A DNA stretch of 12,547 bases from JAVJSU01 sp040219275 (GTDB lineage Bacteria; Chloroflexota; Anaerolineae; Aggregatilineales; Phototrophicaceae). The notes under the pieces were generated by a model. That model was not told the DNA's origin, ran no database searches, and saw only the letters and a program-made list of their open reading frames with translations. The stretch lies in the NCBI GenBank assembly GCA_040219275.1, contig JAVJSU010000068.1:1-12547 (forward strand), given 5' to 3'. This document shows positions 1-6,166 of the stretch, piece by piece. How positions within the stretch are numbered: position 1 is the stretch's first letter; every line of letters begins with the position of its first letter. The translations under genes and the position numbers were made by a program.

Positions 1-930
1 GACATAGCGATGTGCTTCAGTGATTTGCTCAAGGGGGTAGCAACGGTCAATCACAGGGATGATTGTTCCGTCTTCCATCAATTCCTTAAGCAGGTTGAGG
101 TCTTTGACTCGTTCGTGGGGTGGCCGCAACCCCGTAGCGGCAATCTTCGCTTTTTTGCGACCGAACAGTGAGGTCATCAGGACAGCGCCCATTGTCCCCA
201 TACCCATACCCGCCTCAAGAAAGATGCCTTCTGGTTTGAGCGACTTCTTGGAATGAGAGAATGTGATTTTGCCTACTGTATCGAAGATAATGTCATAAGT
301 CCGACCATTTTCGGTGAAATCCTCTTTGGTATAGTCTACTACATGGTCGGCTCCGAGTGATTTCACCAATTCGACATTAGCCCCACTGCATACACCCGTG
401 ACTTCGGCGCCGTAGTATTTCGCAATTTGTACGGCGGCTGCGCCAACGCTACCCGAAGCACCGTTAATCAATACACTTTGTCCACGTCGAATGTGTCCCT
501 TATCCCGCAAGAACGGAAGCGCAGTTAGGAAACCATCCACGCTGCCAGCCGCTTCTTCATATGTCAGGTTGGAGGGCTTTCTGAAGATTACTTCATCTTC
601 AGGGATGCAAAGATATTCCGCGTTGGCTCCGAAATTCGGGCCAGCCGTACCAAAGACCTGATCACCGATTTCAAATGTGGTCACATCCTTTCCGACAGCA
701 ACGACTTCCCCTGCCAGTTCTTCGCCCAATGTCTGGATCTTTGGCTTTCTGAAGCCCGTGAACAGTCGTGCGAAATATGGCTTACCCTGACGAAACACGG
801 CTTCCGTGGCCGTCACGGTGGTCGCGTGGATTCTGACCAGCACTTCGTTATCGGCAGGTTCAGGTTTTTCCACGTCTACCAGTTGCAGGACTTCAGGTGA
901 TCCGTATTGTGTCTGAACAATTGCTTTCAT
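1..930 (-). CDS. NAD(P)-dependent zinc-free alcohol dehydrogenase / quinone oxidoreductase (ADH-A), 3' end cut by window
   Basis: Translation from the ATG at 930-928 is open for 310 codons to the window edge. It starts MKAIVQTQYGSPEVLQL, the typical N-terminus of medium-chain dehydrogenase/reductases of the quinone oxidoreductase type. The GroES-like catalytic domain covers about residues 1-125. The Rossmann domain follows, with the dinucleotide-binding loop NGASGSVG at 156-163 and the family-typical GADHVVDY near 203-210. The usual cysteine/histidine zinc ligands are not apparent, which fits NADPH-dependent reduction of quinones or enones in the cytoplasm; the substrate cannot be told. The sequence reaches IDRCYPLEQITEAHRYV, so only some 15-25 residues are missing. 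A good ribosome site (GAGGAG, 8 nt before ATG) fixes the start. The gene follows module A by 125 nt. It belongs to the same family as the 7277-8242 gene but is clearly diverged from it, so it is not part of the near-identical duplication. Confidence 0.9.
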   Translation of the reverse strand, partial: MKAIVQTQYGSPEVLQLVDVEKPEPADNEVLVRIHATTVTATEAVFRQGKPYFARLFTGFRKPKIQTLGEELAGEVVAVGKDVTTFEIGDQVFGTAGPNFGANAEYLCIPEDEVIFRKPSNLTYEEAAGSVDGFLTALPFLRDKGHIRRGQSVLINGASGSVGAAAVQIAKYYGAEVTGVCSGANVELVKSLGADHVVDYTKEDFTENGRTYDIIFDTVGKITFSHSKKSLKPEGIFLEAGMGMGTMGAVLMTSLFGRKKAKIAATGLRPPHERVKDLNLLKELMEDGTIIPVIDRCYPLEQITEAHRYV

Positions 931-967
931 GAGTACATCTCCTCTTGGTTCGAACTGCTTGATCGCT

Positions 968-1010
968 ATTAAAGTTGACTATCGTGAACATAATTGACGG
1001 AGATCAATTA
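968..1010 (-). promoter_or_regulatory. Candidate CRP/FNR-type operator with -10-like element upstream of ADH-A
   Basis: On the minus strand a perfect dyad, TAATTGA-TCTCCG-TCAATTA, lies at 1010-991. Its core TTGAT-CTCC-GTCAA matches the FNR/CRP-family consensus TTGAT-N4-ATCAA at nine of ten fixed positions. A -10-like TTTAAT lies downstream at 973-968. A start about 7-8 nt after it would place the dyad centre near -40 to -41, the class II activator position. This is inference from one copy: the second dehydrogenase gene does not carry the same site, and the -35 match is poor, as expected for an activated promoter. Confidence 0.4.
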
Positions 1011-1055
1011 CAGACCTTTGTCACGTATCTGCCACCCCATTGTGTACCGTACGTT

Positions 1056-1739
1056 TTAGTCGCTGTTGCGAAGGAGTACGACCCCACACCAGATGTACCA
1101 GACGATCAGGCCTAGTCCGAATAGCGCGCCGACATCGGTTAGCATTGGGACCAGTGTCACAACACCTGCTGCGCCAAAGATCATCCCTGCGATGTTCAGA
1201 GACTTCGGCAGTCCGCCGCGCATGGCTGCCCAACTCAGGGTGACGACCCATAGCCCACCGACAATCTCGTTACCACCGCCGATACCGCGCCCAACCGCAT
1301 CAACTGCCGCCCAAACCGTTCCTGCCTGATCCGGGTTGGCAGTGTACATATCCAGAACGGTTGCCGCGCCGATATTGGCAACCATGCCGCTGCCGATTAC
1401 CAATGCCGACCAGATCAACCCCAGCGCGGCGGCAATCTGTGAGAGCGCTGGTGCGCTGTCCTTCAGCCGCTCATGAATGGCGAGTGTCAGCACGGCCTGG
1501 ACGATGCCAAACAGCACATAGATGACAAGGTTCCAGATGTAGAAGATGGTCTGGTTATCACCAATAAAGTCCACGGTCTCGACGGTCTCCAGTTCACCAC
1601 TTACCAACGCGGCGAAGACCGTCACAAACAGCGCAAAGCCGAATATCCAGGTGCCGCCTGCAATAATACCCGACCAACCACCAAGCTTTTGTAGGTTAGG
1701 GGTTGTGGTGGTGGTCTTGGTGTTCGCAATCGTAGTCAT
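1056..1739 (-). CDS. Six-helix integral membrane protein of unknown function, module A copy
   Basis: 227 residues. A polar, threonine-rich start (TTIANTKTTTTTPN) is followed by about six hydrophobic segments near residues 20-47, 65-90, 100-130, 158-175, 181-200 and 203-224. The loops carry IHERLKD (88-94) and a glycine-rich GRGIGGGNE (150-158). The layout recalls the DUF4386-like small membrane proteins, but I cannot assign it firmly and no catalytic motif is seen. The start at 1739 is chosen because AAGGAG lies 9 nt before it; an in-frame ATG at 1808 would add 23 residues overlapping the upstream 32-aa ORF. From about residue 62 onward it is nearly identical to the copy at 8426-9127 (five differences seen), while the first 60 residues differ strongly. 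It is last in the 78aa-32aa-membrane protein operon, 49 nt after the microprotein stop. Confidence 0.8.
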   Translation of the reverse strand: MTTIANTKTTTTTPNLQKLGGWSGIIAGGTWIFGFALFVTVFAALVSGELETVETVDFIGDNQTIFYIWNLVIYVLFGIVQAVLTLAIHERLKDSAPALSQIAAALGLIWSALVIGSGMVANIGAATVLDMYTANPDQAGTVWAAVDAVGRGIGGGNEIVGGLWVVTLSWAAMRGGLPKSLNIAGMIFGAAGVVTLVPMLTDVGALFGLGLIVWYIWCGVVLLRNSD

Positions 1740-1788
1740 TGTTATTTGCTCCTTATTGGATAGATTTGCAATTTGAAATAGATACGAC

Positions 1789-1887
1789 TCAGGATGTGGA
1801 TTCTTCACGTTGAACTGTGATTGACAGGGTAAAGCTGACTTTCACTTGAGCGATGATAATCTGCAAAAATGCTGTGATTGCGGTCAT
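1789..1887 (-). CDS. 32-residue hydrophobic microprotein, module A copy
   Basis: A short ORF beginning MTAITAFLQIIIAQV and ending in a polar QREESTS tail. It starts 12 nt after the TAA of the 78-aa gene. Its Shine-Dalgarno AAAGGG overlaps that stop codon and sits 8 nt before the ATG, so translational coupling is likely. The copy at 9176-9274 keeps frame, start, stop and length. Of six base differences, three are synonymous and three change residues (I23V, T24R, E29K). Residues 3-25 are largely apolar and could form one short membrane or amphipathic segment, so a partner of the six-helix protein made next is possible. I know no family for it. A chance ORF inside a recently copied segment remains possible, because near-identity of the copies weakens the conservation argument. 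Confidence 0.55.
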   Translation of the reverse strand: MTAITAFLQIIIAQVKVSFTLSITVQREESTS

Positions 1888-1899
1888 GATGTTTTCCCT

Positions 1900-2136
1900 T
1901 TATCCTGTTGTATCCACACGATTGACCGAGAGCAAAGGCAGACTCAGGTCGCGGATTTGCCGTAGCAGTCCATGCAGTGCCGCCTGGTCGATCACTTCGC
2001 AGATGAGAAGTGTTGTACCATCATCCCCGGATGTGACCGTCACGCCGCCGAACCAATCACCCCACCCCCTGTCCAGGTGTCCCTGGAGCCGGATGTGATA
2101 AAGCATCGGTTCTGGCTGGTTTGGCGTATCTGCCAT
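1900..2136 (-). CDS. 78-aa conserved protein of unknown function (YHIRxQGHLD / DQAALHGLL type), module A copy
   Basis: A small soluble protein with no signal peptide or membrane segment. It begins MADTPNQPEPMLYHIRLQGH and carries a W-x-x-W-F-G-G stretch (residues 25-31), VTVTSGDDGTTLL (32-44) and VIDQAALHGLLRQIRDLSL (48-66). From memory, similar short proteins occur widely in Chloroflexota and Actinomycetota, often beside large LuxR-type regulators; I know no proven function. The alternating strand-helix pattern suggests a small alpha/beta fold. The start is set by AGGA, 7 nt before the ATG. It is first in an operon with the 32-aa ORF and the membrane protein, 119 nt after the regulator stop. 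It differs from the copy at 9287-9523 at only two residues (Q7K, G37E). Confidence 0.85.
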   Translation of the reverse strand: MADTPNQPEPMLYHIRLQGHLDRGWGDWFGGVTVTSGDDGTTLLICEVIDQAALHGLLRQIRDLSLPLLSVNRVDTTG

Positions 2137-2154
2137 CGTGTGTTCCTGTGCACT

Positions 2155-2183
2155 TGCTTGCCTCGATCAATATGAGACAAGCA
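2155..2183 (-). promoter_or_regulatory. Stem-forming dyad before the 78-aa gene, copy A
   Basis: On the minus strand the arms TGCTTGTCTC and GAGGCAAGCA are separated by nine bases (ATATTGATC), giving a 10-bp stem with one G-T pair. Copy B has TGCTTGTTTC and GAGACAAGCA with the same loop. The two differing positions change C-G to T-G and T-G to T-A, so pairing is kept in both. The upstream arm overlaps the TATGCT element at 2185-2180. It could be a DNA operator over the transcription start or a leader hairpin in the mRNA; the sequence does not decide. Confidence 0.5.
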
Positions 2184-2208
2184 TACACGTCAGGCGGTGT
2201 TGTTGTGA
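2180..2208 (-). promoter_or_regulatory. Candidate promoter of the 78aa-32aa-membrane protein operon, copy A
   Basis: A TATGCT -10-like hexamer (2185-2180) lies 17 bp from TCACAA (2208-2203). The same pair and spacing occur at 9595-9567. The run TATGCTTGT resembles the TATACTTG of the regulator promoter. The -35 match to consensus is poor, so an activator is plausible. Confidence 0.4.
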
Positions 2209-2239
2209 TGACACGAAAGTGTTGTTAGGGGGTGTTGTT
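2197..2239 (-). promoter_or_regulatory. Three AACAACAC direct repeats, candidate operator, copy A
   Basis: AACAACAC (GTGTTGTT on the plus strand) occurs at 2239-2232, 2226-2219 and 2204-2197, with starts 13 and 22 bp apart. Copy B keeps all three repeats and both offsets although bases on either side differ. The last repeat overlaps the candidate -35 and spacer. MalT-type regulators bind direct repeats of short asymmetric sites, so these are reasonable binding sites for the adjacent regulator; this is inference. Confidence 0.5.
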
Positions 2240-2255
2240 CCTGGAGGAGAGGGTG

Positions 2256-4871
2256 TTAGATGAGACCCAGTTCACGGGCGCGAGCGACCGCCTCTGTACG
2301 TCTCTTAACCTGAAGTTTCTGGTAAATATTGCGGTTGTGCCCTTTAACCGTGTCTAAAGCGACAAACAGATGTTTGCTGATTTCACGATTAGTAAGCCCC
2401 TCCGCAACCAAACGCAAGACTTCTAATTCGCGGTCACTCAACGGATCAATCAGCGATTGTGACGCAAGTGATGGTTCTGAATCAGAAGACGCATCAAACG
2501 CAGCCAACAGCTTCTGTGAGTAGGTTGGGAAAATATCTTGTGCTACTGCTTCGGATAGCAGCTCTTTCATGACGATGCCCTCATCCACAAAGATGCGAAT
2601 GAATCCGCCATGCTTGGCTAATGCCAGTGATTCATTCAAGACTTTCAACGCGGCATCAGGTTGATTCAGTGCATGGTAAACAACGGCCTGCAATACCAAC
2701 CCCTTGAGGTATTCATACTGTGATTCTGTCTCTTGTGCTTTTTGAATGAAGGGAGTGAGTATCTGCAATGCTCTGGAAGCATTCTCCTGAGCAAGGTGTA
2801 TTCGAGCCTGACTGATCGTTAGATTGTAGGCTTCAGCCAATTGCAAGGCAGTAGTCAAATTATCCCGATGGATCAAAACACGTACCTGAGACTCAACAAT
2901 ATCGGGCATTCGAAATAGGAAATAATGCTGATGTACAAAGGCTTCAGCCTCATCTAGGATTTCATACGCTTTGGTGAAATCGTTTTGAGATATGTACACA
3001 TAAGCGAGGAAAACCTTGTAAGACGCTGTTGCATCGGTCTGCTCCATGTGTTGCAGACGTTCATGACATTGTTTGCCATGTGCTTGAGCGGCCTCTAAAT
3101 CATTCCATTGATAATGGATGCGTGCTAAGCCAAGAAATGCTTGAGAGGCAATGGAGTGATCACCAGATAATTGTATTGCGCTTTGATAACGCTCACTAGC
3201 TTGATGAAGCTGATTATCCAATTCCTCTAGCTGCCCCAGGCTAATTGTGGCGACAATTGCATAAAAAGAATTTTCGCCAGATTCACTTAACTGGAGAACA
3301 TCTTTATAAGCATGACGCGCCAGTTGATGATTACCCTGCAATTGATAGGCATATCCCCGCGTCCAATGTGATACGATACGAATGGCGACATTTTCAGGGT
3401 GTAGTCGTGCCAACGCATCATCCGAATGAGCAATCATGGCTTCGACATCGTTTTGAATGACTGCTAACGTACCCCGCATGGAAGCGATACGCCCCATGAT
3501 ATCTTGTGTTGTCTCATTCAGTTCCGCATTTTTGAGGGCATTATCCGCGTGAGTTAATGTTTGCTCAACCAACGTATGTTGCCCATTCAACAATAAAGTT
3601 GATGCATACGCGAACCATAATGACGGATGCTGATCTAATGTTTGTTGGGGGAGGGATTCAAGCCACTGCAATATCGGCTTTACGATACCTCGAAGGTACA
3701 TCGGTGTGCCTTGACTTTCAATCAGTCGCTCGGCCCGTTCAATATCATCGCTGGCTATGGCATGTTGGAATGCCGCTATCTCCAGACCATTCGTTTCATA
3801 CCAGATGCTAGCCCGCGTATGGAACTGCTTGACATCTTCTAGTGAAAAATCTGTGCTATCACGCAACAGGCGTTGACGCAATAAATCAGCAAACAAATGA
3901 TGATACCGGAACCACTTCCGCTCATTGTCCAGAGGGATCAAAAACAGGTTCGCTTGCCGGATGTGTTCGAGCGTTGCCAAAGCATCTTCGTCATCCTGTA
4001 AGATCGCCACGCACAGCGGCCCACATAACCGTTCCAGAATCGATGTCTTCAGTAGAAAATCCTGAATATGGGGCGGTTGCCGGGTCAGCACTTCTTCAAT
4101 CAGGTAATCCAACACAAAGTGATGGCTACCGGTAAAAGACTGGATGAACTGGCCGACATCCGTCTGCCCCTGCATGGAAATCGCTGCAAGCTGTAAACCA
4201 GCGATCCAGCCTTCCGTGCGCCGTTCCAATGCGGCAACATCCTCCGGCGCAAGCGATAGCCCCATTGCGTTATTCAGGAACTCGGCGGCTTCGTCTGGGG
4301 TAAATCGCAGGTCAGCGGCACGAATTTCGTTCAACTGTCCCCTAACTCGTAAACGCGATAGCGGTAAACCCGGGTCTTCACGACTCGTGATGACCAGATG
4401 CATCTGTGGAGGTTGATTGTCGATGAGAAACGCCAGTGCGGTGTCAATTTCCTGACTATCGAGGACGTGATAATCATCCAGCACCAAGACAAACTCATGT
4501 GGAACTGCCGCCAGTTCGTTGAGGAGTGGTGTCAGCAGTGAAGCGATGGGCGGCGGCTGCGGTGATTCGAGCAAGTTCAGTATGTCTTTGCCAATTTCTG
4601 GTTCAATGGTTTGCAGTGCTGCAACGATGTACGTCAGGAAGCAAATCGGGTCGCTGTCGCCTTCATCCAGTGACATCCATGTAACTTGAAGATCGTCTGA
4701 GTTGATCCATTCTGTAACCAATGTGGTTTTGCCAAATCCGGCAGGTGCGGAGATGAGAGTCAGCTTACCTCGCAAACCAGCGTTCAACCGATCAATCAAC
4801 CGAGGGCGCAGCACCGAGCCAGGTCGCACAGAAGGAGTATAAAGTTTCGTAGCGAGGATTTGTGTAGACAT
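2256..4871 (-). CDS. MalT-like (LAL/STAND) LuxR-family transcriptional regulator, module A
   Basis: 871 residues, the usual size for large ATP-binding LuxR regulators. The N-terminal STAND-type NTPase shows Walker A APAGFGKT at 42-49, Walker B FVLVLDDYH at 127-135 and the sensor-like ITSRED at 161-166. The family-typical RYHHLFADLLR lies at 322-332. Residues about 334-754 are helical TPR-like repeats (for example SLGQLEELDNQLHQASERYQ), the presumed inducer-binding part. The LuxR-type helix-turn-helix covers 807-871 (DRELEVLRLVAEGLTNREIS). By family analogy with MalT, inducer and ATP drive oligomerisation and activation at direct-repeat operators. Versus module B, residues 1-333 are about 85% identical and the HTH about 94%, but the sensor is only distantly related. 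The sensor DNA looks richer in A+T (2941-3000 is 40% G+C, 4501-4560 is 65%). No ribosome site precedes the ATG; see the promoter entry. Confidence 0.93.
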   Translation of the reverse strand: MSTQILATKLYTPSVRPGSVLRPRLIDRLNAGLRGKLTLISAPAGFGKTTLVTEWINSDDLQVTWMSLDEGDSDPICFLTYIVAALQTIEPEIGKDILNLLESPQPPPIASLLTPLLNELAAVPHEFVLVLDDYHVLDSQEIDTALAFLIDNQPPQMHLVITSREDPGLPLSRLRVRGQLNEIRAADLRFTPDEAAEFLNNAMGLSLAPEDVAALERRTEGWIAGLQLAAISMQGQTDVGQFIQSFTGSHHFVLDYLIEEVLTRQPPHIQDFLLKTSILERLCGPLCVAILQDDEDALATLEHIRQANLFLIPLDNERKWFRYHHLFADLLRQRLLRDSTDFSLEDVKQFHTRASIWYETNGLEIAAFQHAIASDDIERAERLIESQGTPMYLRGIVKPILQWLESLPQQTLDQHPSLWFAYASTLLLNGQHTLVEQTLTHADNALKNAELNETTQDIMGRIASMRGTLAVIQNDVEAMIAHSDDALARLHPENVAIRIVSHWTRGYAYQLQGNHQLARHAYKDVLQLSESGENSFYAIVATISLGQLEELDNQLHQASERYQSAIQLSGDHSIASQAFLGLARIHYQWNDLEAAQAHGKQCHERLQHMEQTDATASYKVFLAYVYISQNDFTKAYEILDEAEAFVHQHYFLFRMPDIVESQVRVLIHRDNLTTALQLAEAYNLTISQARIHLAQENASRALQILTPFIQKAQETESQYEYLKGLVLQAVVYHALNQPDAALKVLNESLALAKHGGFIRIFVDEGIVMKELLSEAVAQDIFPTYSQKLLAAFDASSDSEPSLASQSLIDPLSDRELEVLRLVAEGLTNREISKHLFVALDTVKGHNRNIYQKLQVKRRTEAVARARELGLI

Positions 4872-4877
4872 AGGACA

Positions 4878-4906
4878 AGTATAGCCGAGAGCCTGTTGGC
4901 TTACGA
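4878..4906 (-). promoter_or_regulatory. Leaderless promoter of regulator A
   Basis: TCGTAA (4906-4901), a 17-bp spacer and TATACT (4883-4878) end 6 nt before the ATG at 4871. A start seven bases after the -10 would fall on the A of the ATG, so the mRNA would have no leader, which matches the lack of a Shine-Dalgarno sequence. The hexamers and the spacer length recur before regulator B, while the 17 spacer bases are mostly different. Confidence 0.6.
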
Positions 4907-4915
4907 GAATAGGGG

Positions 4916-4937
4916 AAAGACGTGCCGGAGCACGTCT
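4916..4937 (-). terminator. Hairpin terminator candidate after the 384-aa serine hydrolase
   Basis: On the minus strand AGACGTGC and GCACGTCT form a perfect 8-bp stem closed by a TCCG loop (UNCG class), followed by TTCCCCT. It lies 39 nt past the hydrolase stop and just before the regulator A promoter. The T-run is short, so termination may be partial or may need Rho. Confidence 0.5.
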
Positions 4938-4975
4938 CCATTGAACAGTATATGGTTGTAGTGGATGATGAGTTC

Positions 4976-6130
4976 TCAGCCTTCTGCGTCCTGCAGCGAG
5001 AGCGCCGGATTCAGCACATCCGCTAAGTTCTGTTCGGGATCGGCAGCATCGTTGTTATAGAGCATCACCACCACCGTATCGAACTCAGGCACATAATTGA
5101 GCACGGATCGAAATCCGGCAATATAGCCTGCATGTCCCATATAGTCTCCCTGAATCGTGATGCCCAGACCGTAGGTACTGCCGGGGGCGGGTGTCGTCAT
5201 CGCGACCAGTGACTCCGGATCGTCAAACAGCGTCCCGCCAAACAACCCGCGTGCGAAGGCGATCAGGTCTGATGCAGTAGAGACCAGTCCGCCCGCTGAC
5301 CATCCGATGGATTCATGCAGTTCAGTGAGATCAGTCAAGTTGTCCCCAGATACCGTATAACCGTGCACTACATCAATCAGCGGGTCTTCATAGCAATCAA
5401 GGAATGTGGATTCCATGCCGAGTGGCTCATAGATGTGTGTGCGATAGGCTTCTGCGAGAGGCATTTCCGTTGCTGTTTCGATCACCATGCCCAACAATGT
5501 GTAATTGGTGTTGCTGTAGTACCAGCTTGTCCCCGGCTCAAAGTTGGCATCTTCCCCATAAACGAAACGTGCGAGCGTGTCATTAGGGTCGCGTTGTACG
5601 CAATCCAGCGTCATGATCCCAGAATCCTCATCAATGGTCGCCTCAGTGAAGAGATCAACGAAGTAAGCCTCGCTTTCAACGATGTTAAACAAACCGGACG
5701 TGTGCGTCAGCAGGTGACGTAACGTGATCTGGTCGCCGTACGGCAGTTGCTCGGCGACATCTGGCAACCACAGCGCCAATGGATCATGGAGAGTCAGCAC
5801 ACCATCCTCCGCAAGTTGGACGATCACCGTCGCGGTGAACATCTTGGTGATACTGCCAATCCGAAACGCATCTTCCGGCGACATTGGTGTTTCGTCCACG
5901 AGATTCGCTAAACCGCTTGCGCCTTCAAAACGGTATTCCGGCGTATCAATCCACACGACCATGCCGGGCGGGAGAGTCCCTTCGGTCAGGCTGTCCATTT
6001 CAGCTTGAATCTCGGTAACAACGTCCGGTGGGAACGCTTCAGGGTCTTCATTGTCCTGGGCGGTGATGACTGAGCCAGTCAGCAGAGTCATCAGGATCAG
6101 TATGAAACTCAATGTCAAGCGAAAACGCAT
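4976..6130 (-). CDS. Secreted beta-lactamase-fold serine hydrolase (class C / D-Ala-D-Ala carboxypeptidase / esterase family)
   Basis: 384 residues. It has an N-terminal signal peptide (RFR, a hydrophobic core at about 5-22, likely cleavage after VITA at 24), so it acts outside the cytoplasmic membrane. The three active-site motifs of the beta-lactamase (PF00144) superfamily are present: SITK at 93-96 (nucleophile S93, K96), YSN at 205-207 and HAG at 333-335 in place of KTG. This motif set is shared by class C beta-lactamases, DD-carboxypeptidases and EstB-type esterases, so the substrate is open. C177 and C246 could form a disulfide. AAGGAG lies 7 nt before the ATG. It starts 36 nt after the stop of the related hydrolase at 6167-7216, so the two are probably co-transcribed; the pair is paralogous but well diverged. 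A terminator-like hairpin follows. Confidence 0.9.
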   Translation of the reverse strand: MRFRLTLSFILILMTLLTGSVITAQDNEDPEAFPPDVVTEIQAEMDSLTEGTLPPGMVVWIDTPEYRFEGASGLANLVDETPMSPEDAFRIGSITKMFTATVIVQLAEDGVLTLHDPLALWLPDVAEQLPYGDQITLRHLLTHTSGLFNIVESEAYFVDLFTEATIDEDSGIMTLDCVQRDPNDTLARFVYGEDANFEPGTSWYYSNTNYTLLGMVIETATEMPLAEAYRTHIYEPLGMESTFLDCYEDPLIDVVHGYTVSGDNLTDLTELHESIGWSAGGLVSTASDLIAFARGLFGGTLFDDPESLVAMTTPAPGSTYGLGITIQGDYMGHAGYIAGFRSVLNYVPEFDTVVVMLYNNDAADPEQNLADVLNPALSLQDAEG

Positions 6131-6166
6131 AGGGTTACTCCTTTGAAAGTAAGATAGTTTGTCAAT

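Larger units (their letters stand above)
1031..4909 (-). repeat. Duplicated four-gene module, copy A
   Basis: This segment matches 8401-12392 in gene order, spacing and sequence: regulator, 78-aa gene, 32-aa ORF, six-helix membrane protein. Homology starts at the regulator promoter (TTCTCGTAA at 4909-4901) and ends about 25 nt past the membrane-protein stop codon. Similarity inside is patchy. By eye there are about 17 mismatches in 516 bases for 1041-1556 and 7 mismatches in the 237-base gene at 1900-2136. Similarity is weak at 1557-1736, and homology is not obvious at the DNA level across about 2610-3872. The flanking dehydrogenase genes are outside the repeat. Confidence 0.9.

Noticed and set aside
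1034..1058. GTAC-rich palindromic bases after the membrane-protein stop, considered as a terminator
   Set aside because: The short GTAC-C-GTAC palindrome has no stable stem or T-run; its conservation follows from the recent duplication.
1740..1808. N-terminal extension MKNPHPESYLF of the module A membrane protein
   Set aside because: The strong AAGGAG lies just before the internal ATG at 1739, the extension overlaps the 32-aa ORF in another frame, and no such extension fits copy B.
3842..4135. 97-codon plus-strand ORF inside regulator A
   Set aside because: It is a shadow of the NTPase domain with no ribosome site and no family resemblance.
5315..5722. 135-codon plus-strand ORF opposite the 384-aa hydrolase
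   Set aside because: It is antisense to a gene with signal peptide, catalytic motifs and ribosome site, and shows no recognisable domain or plausible start signal.
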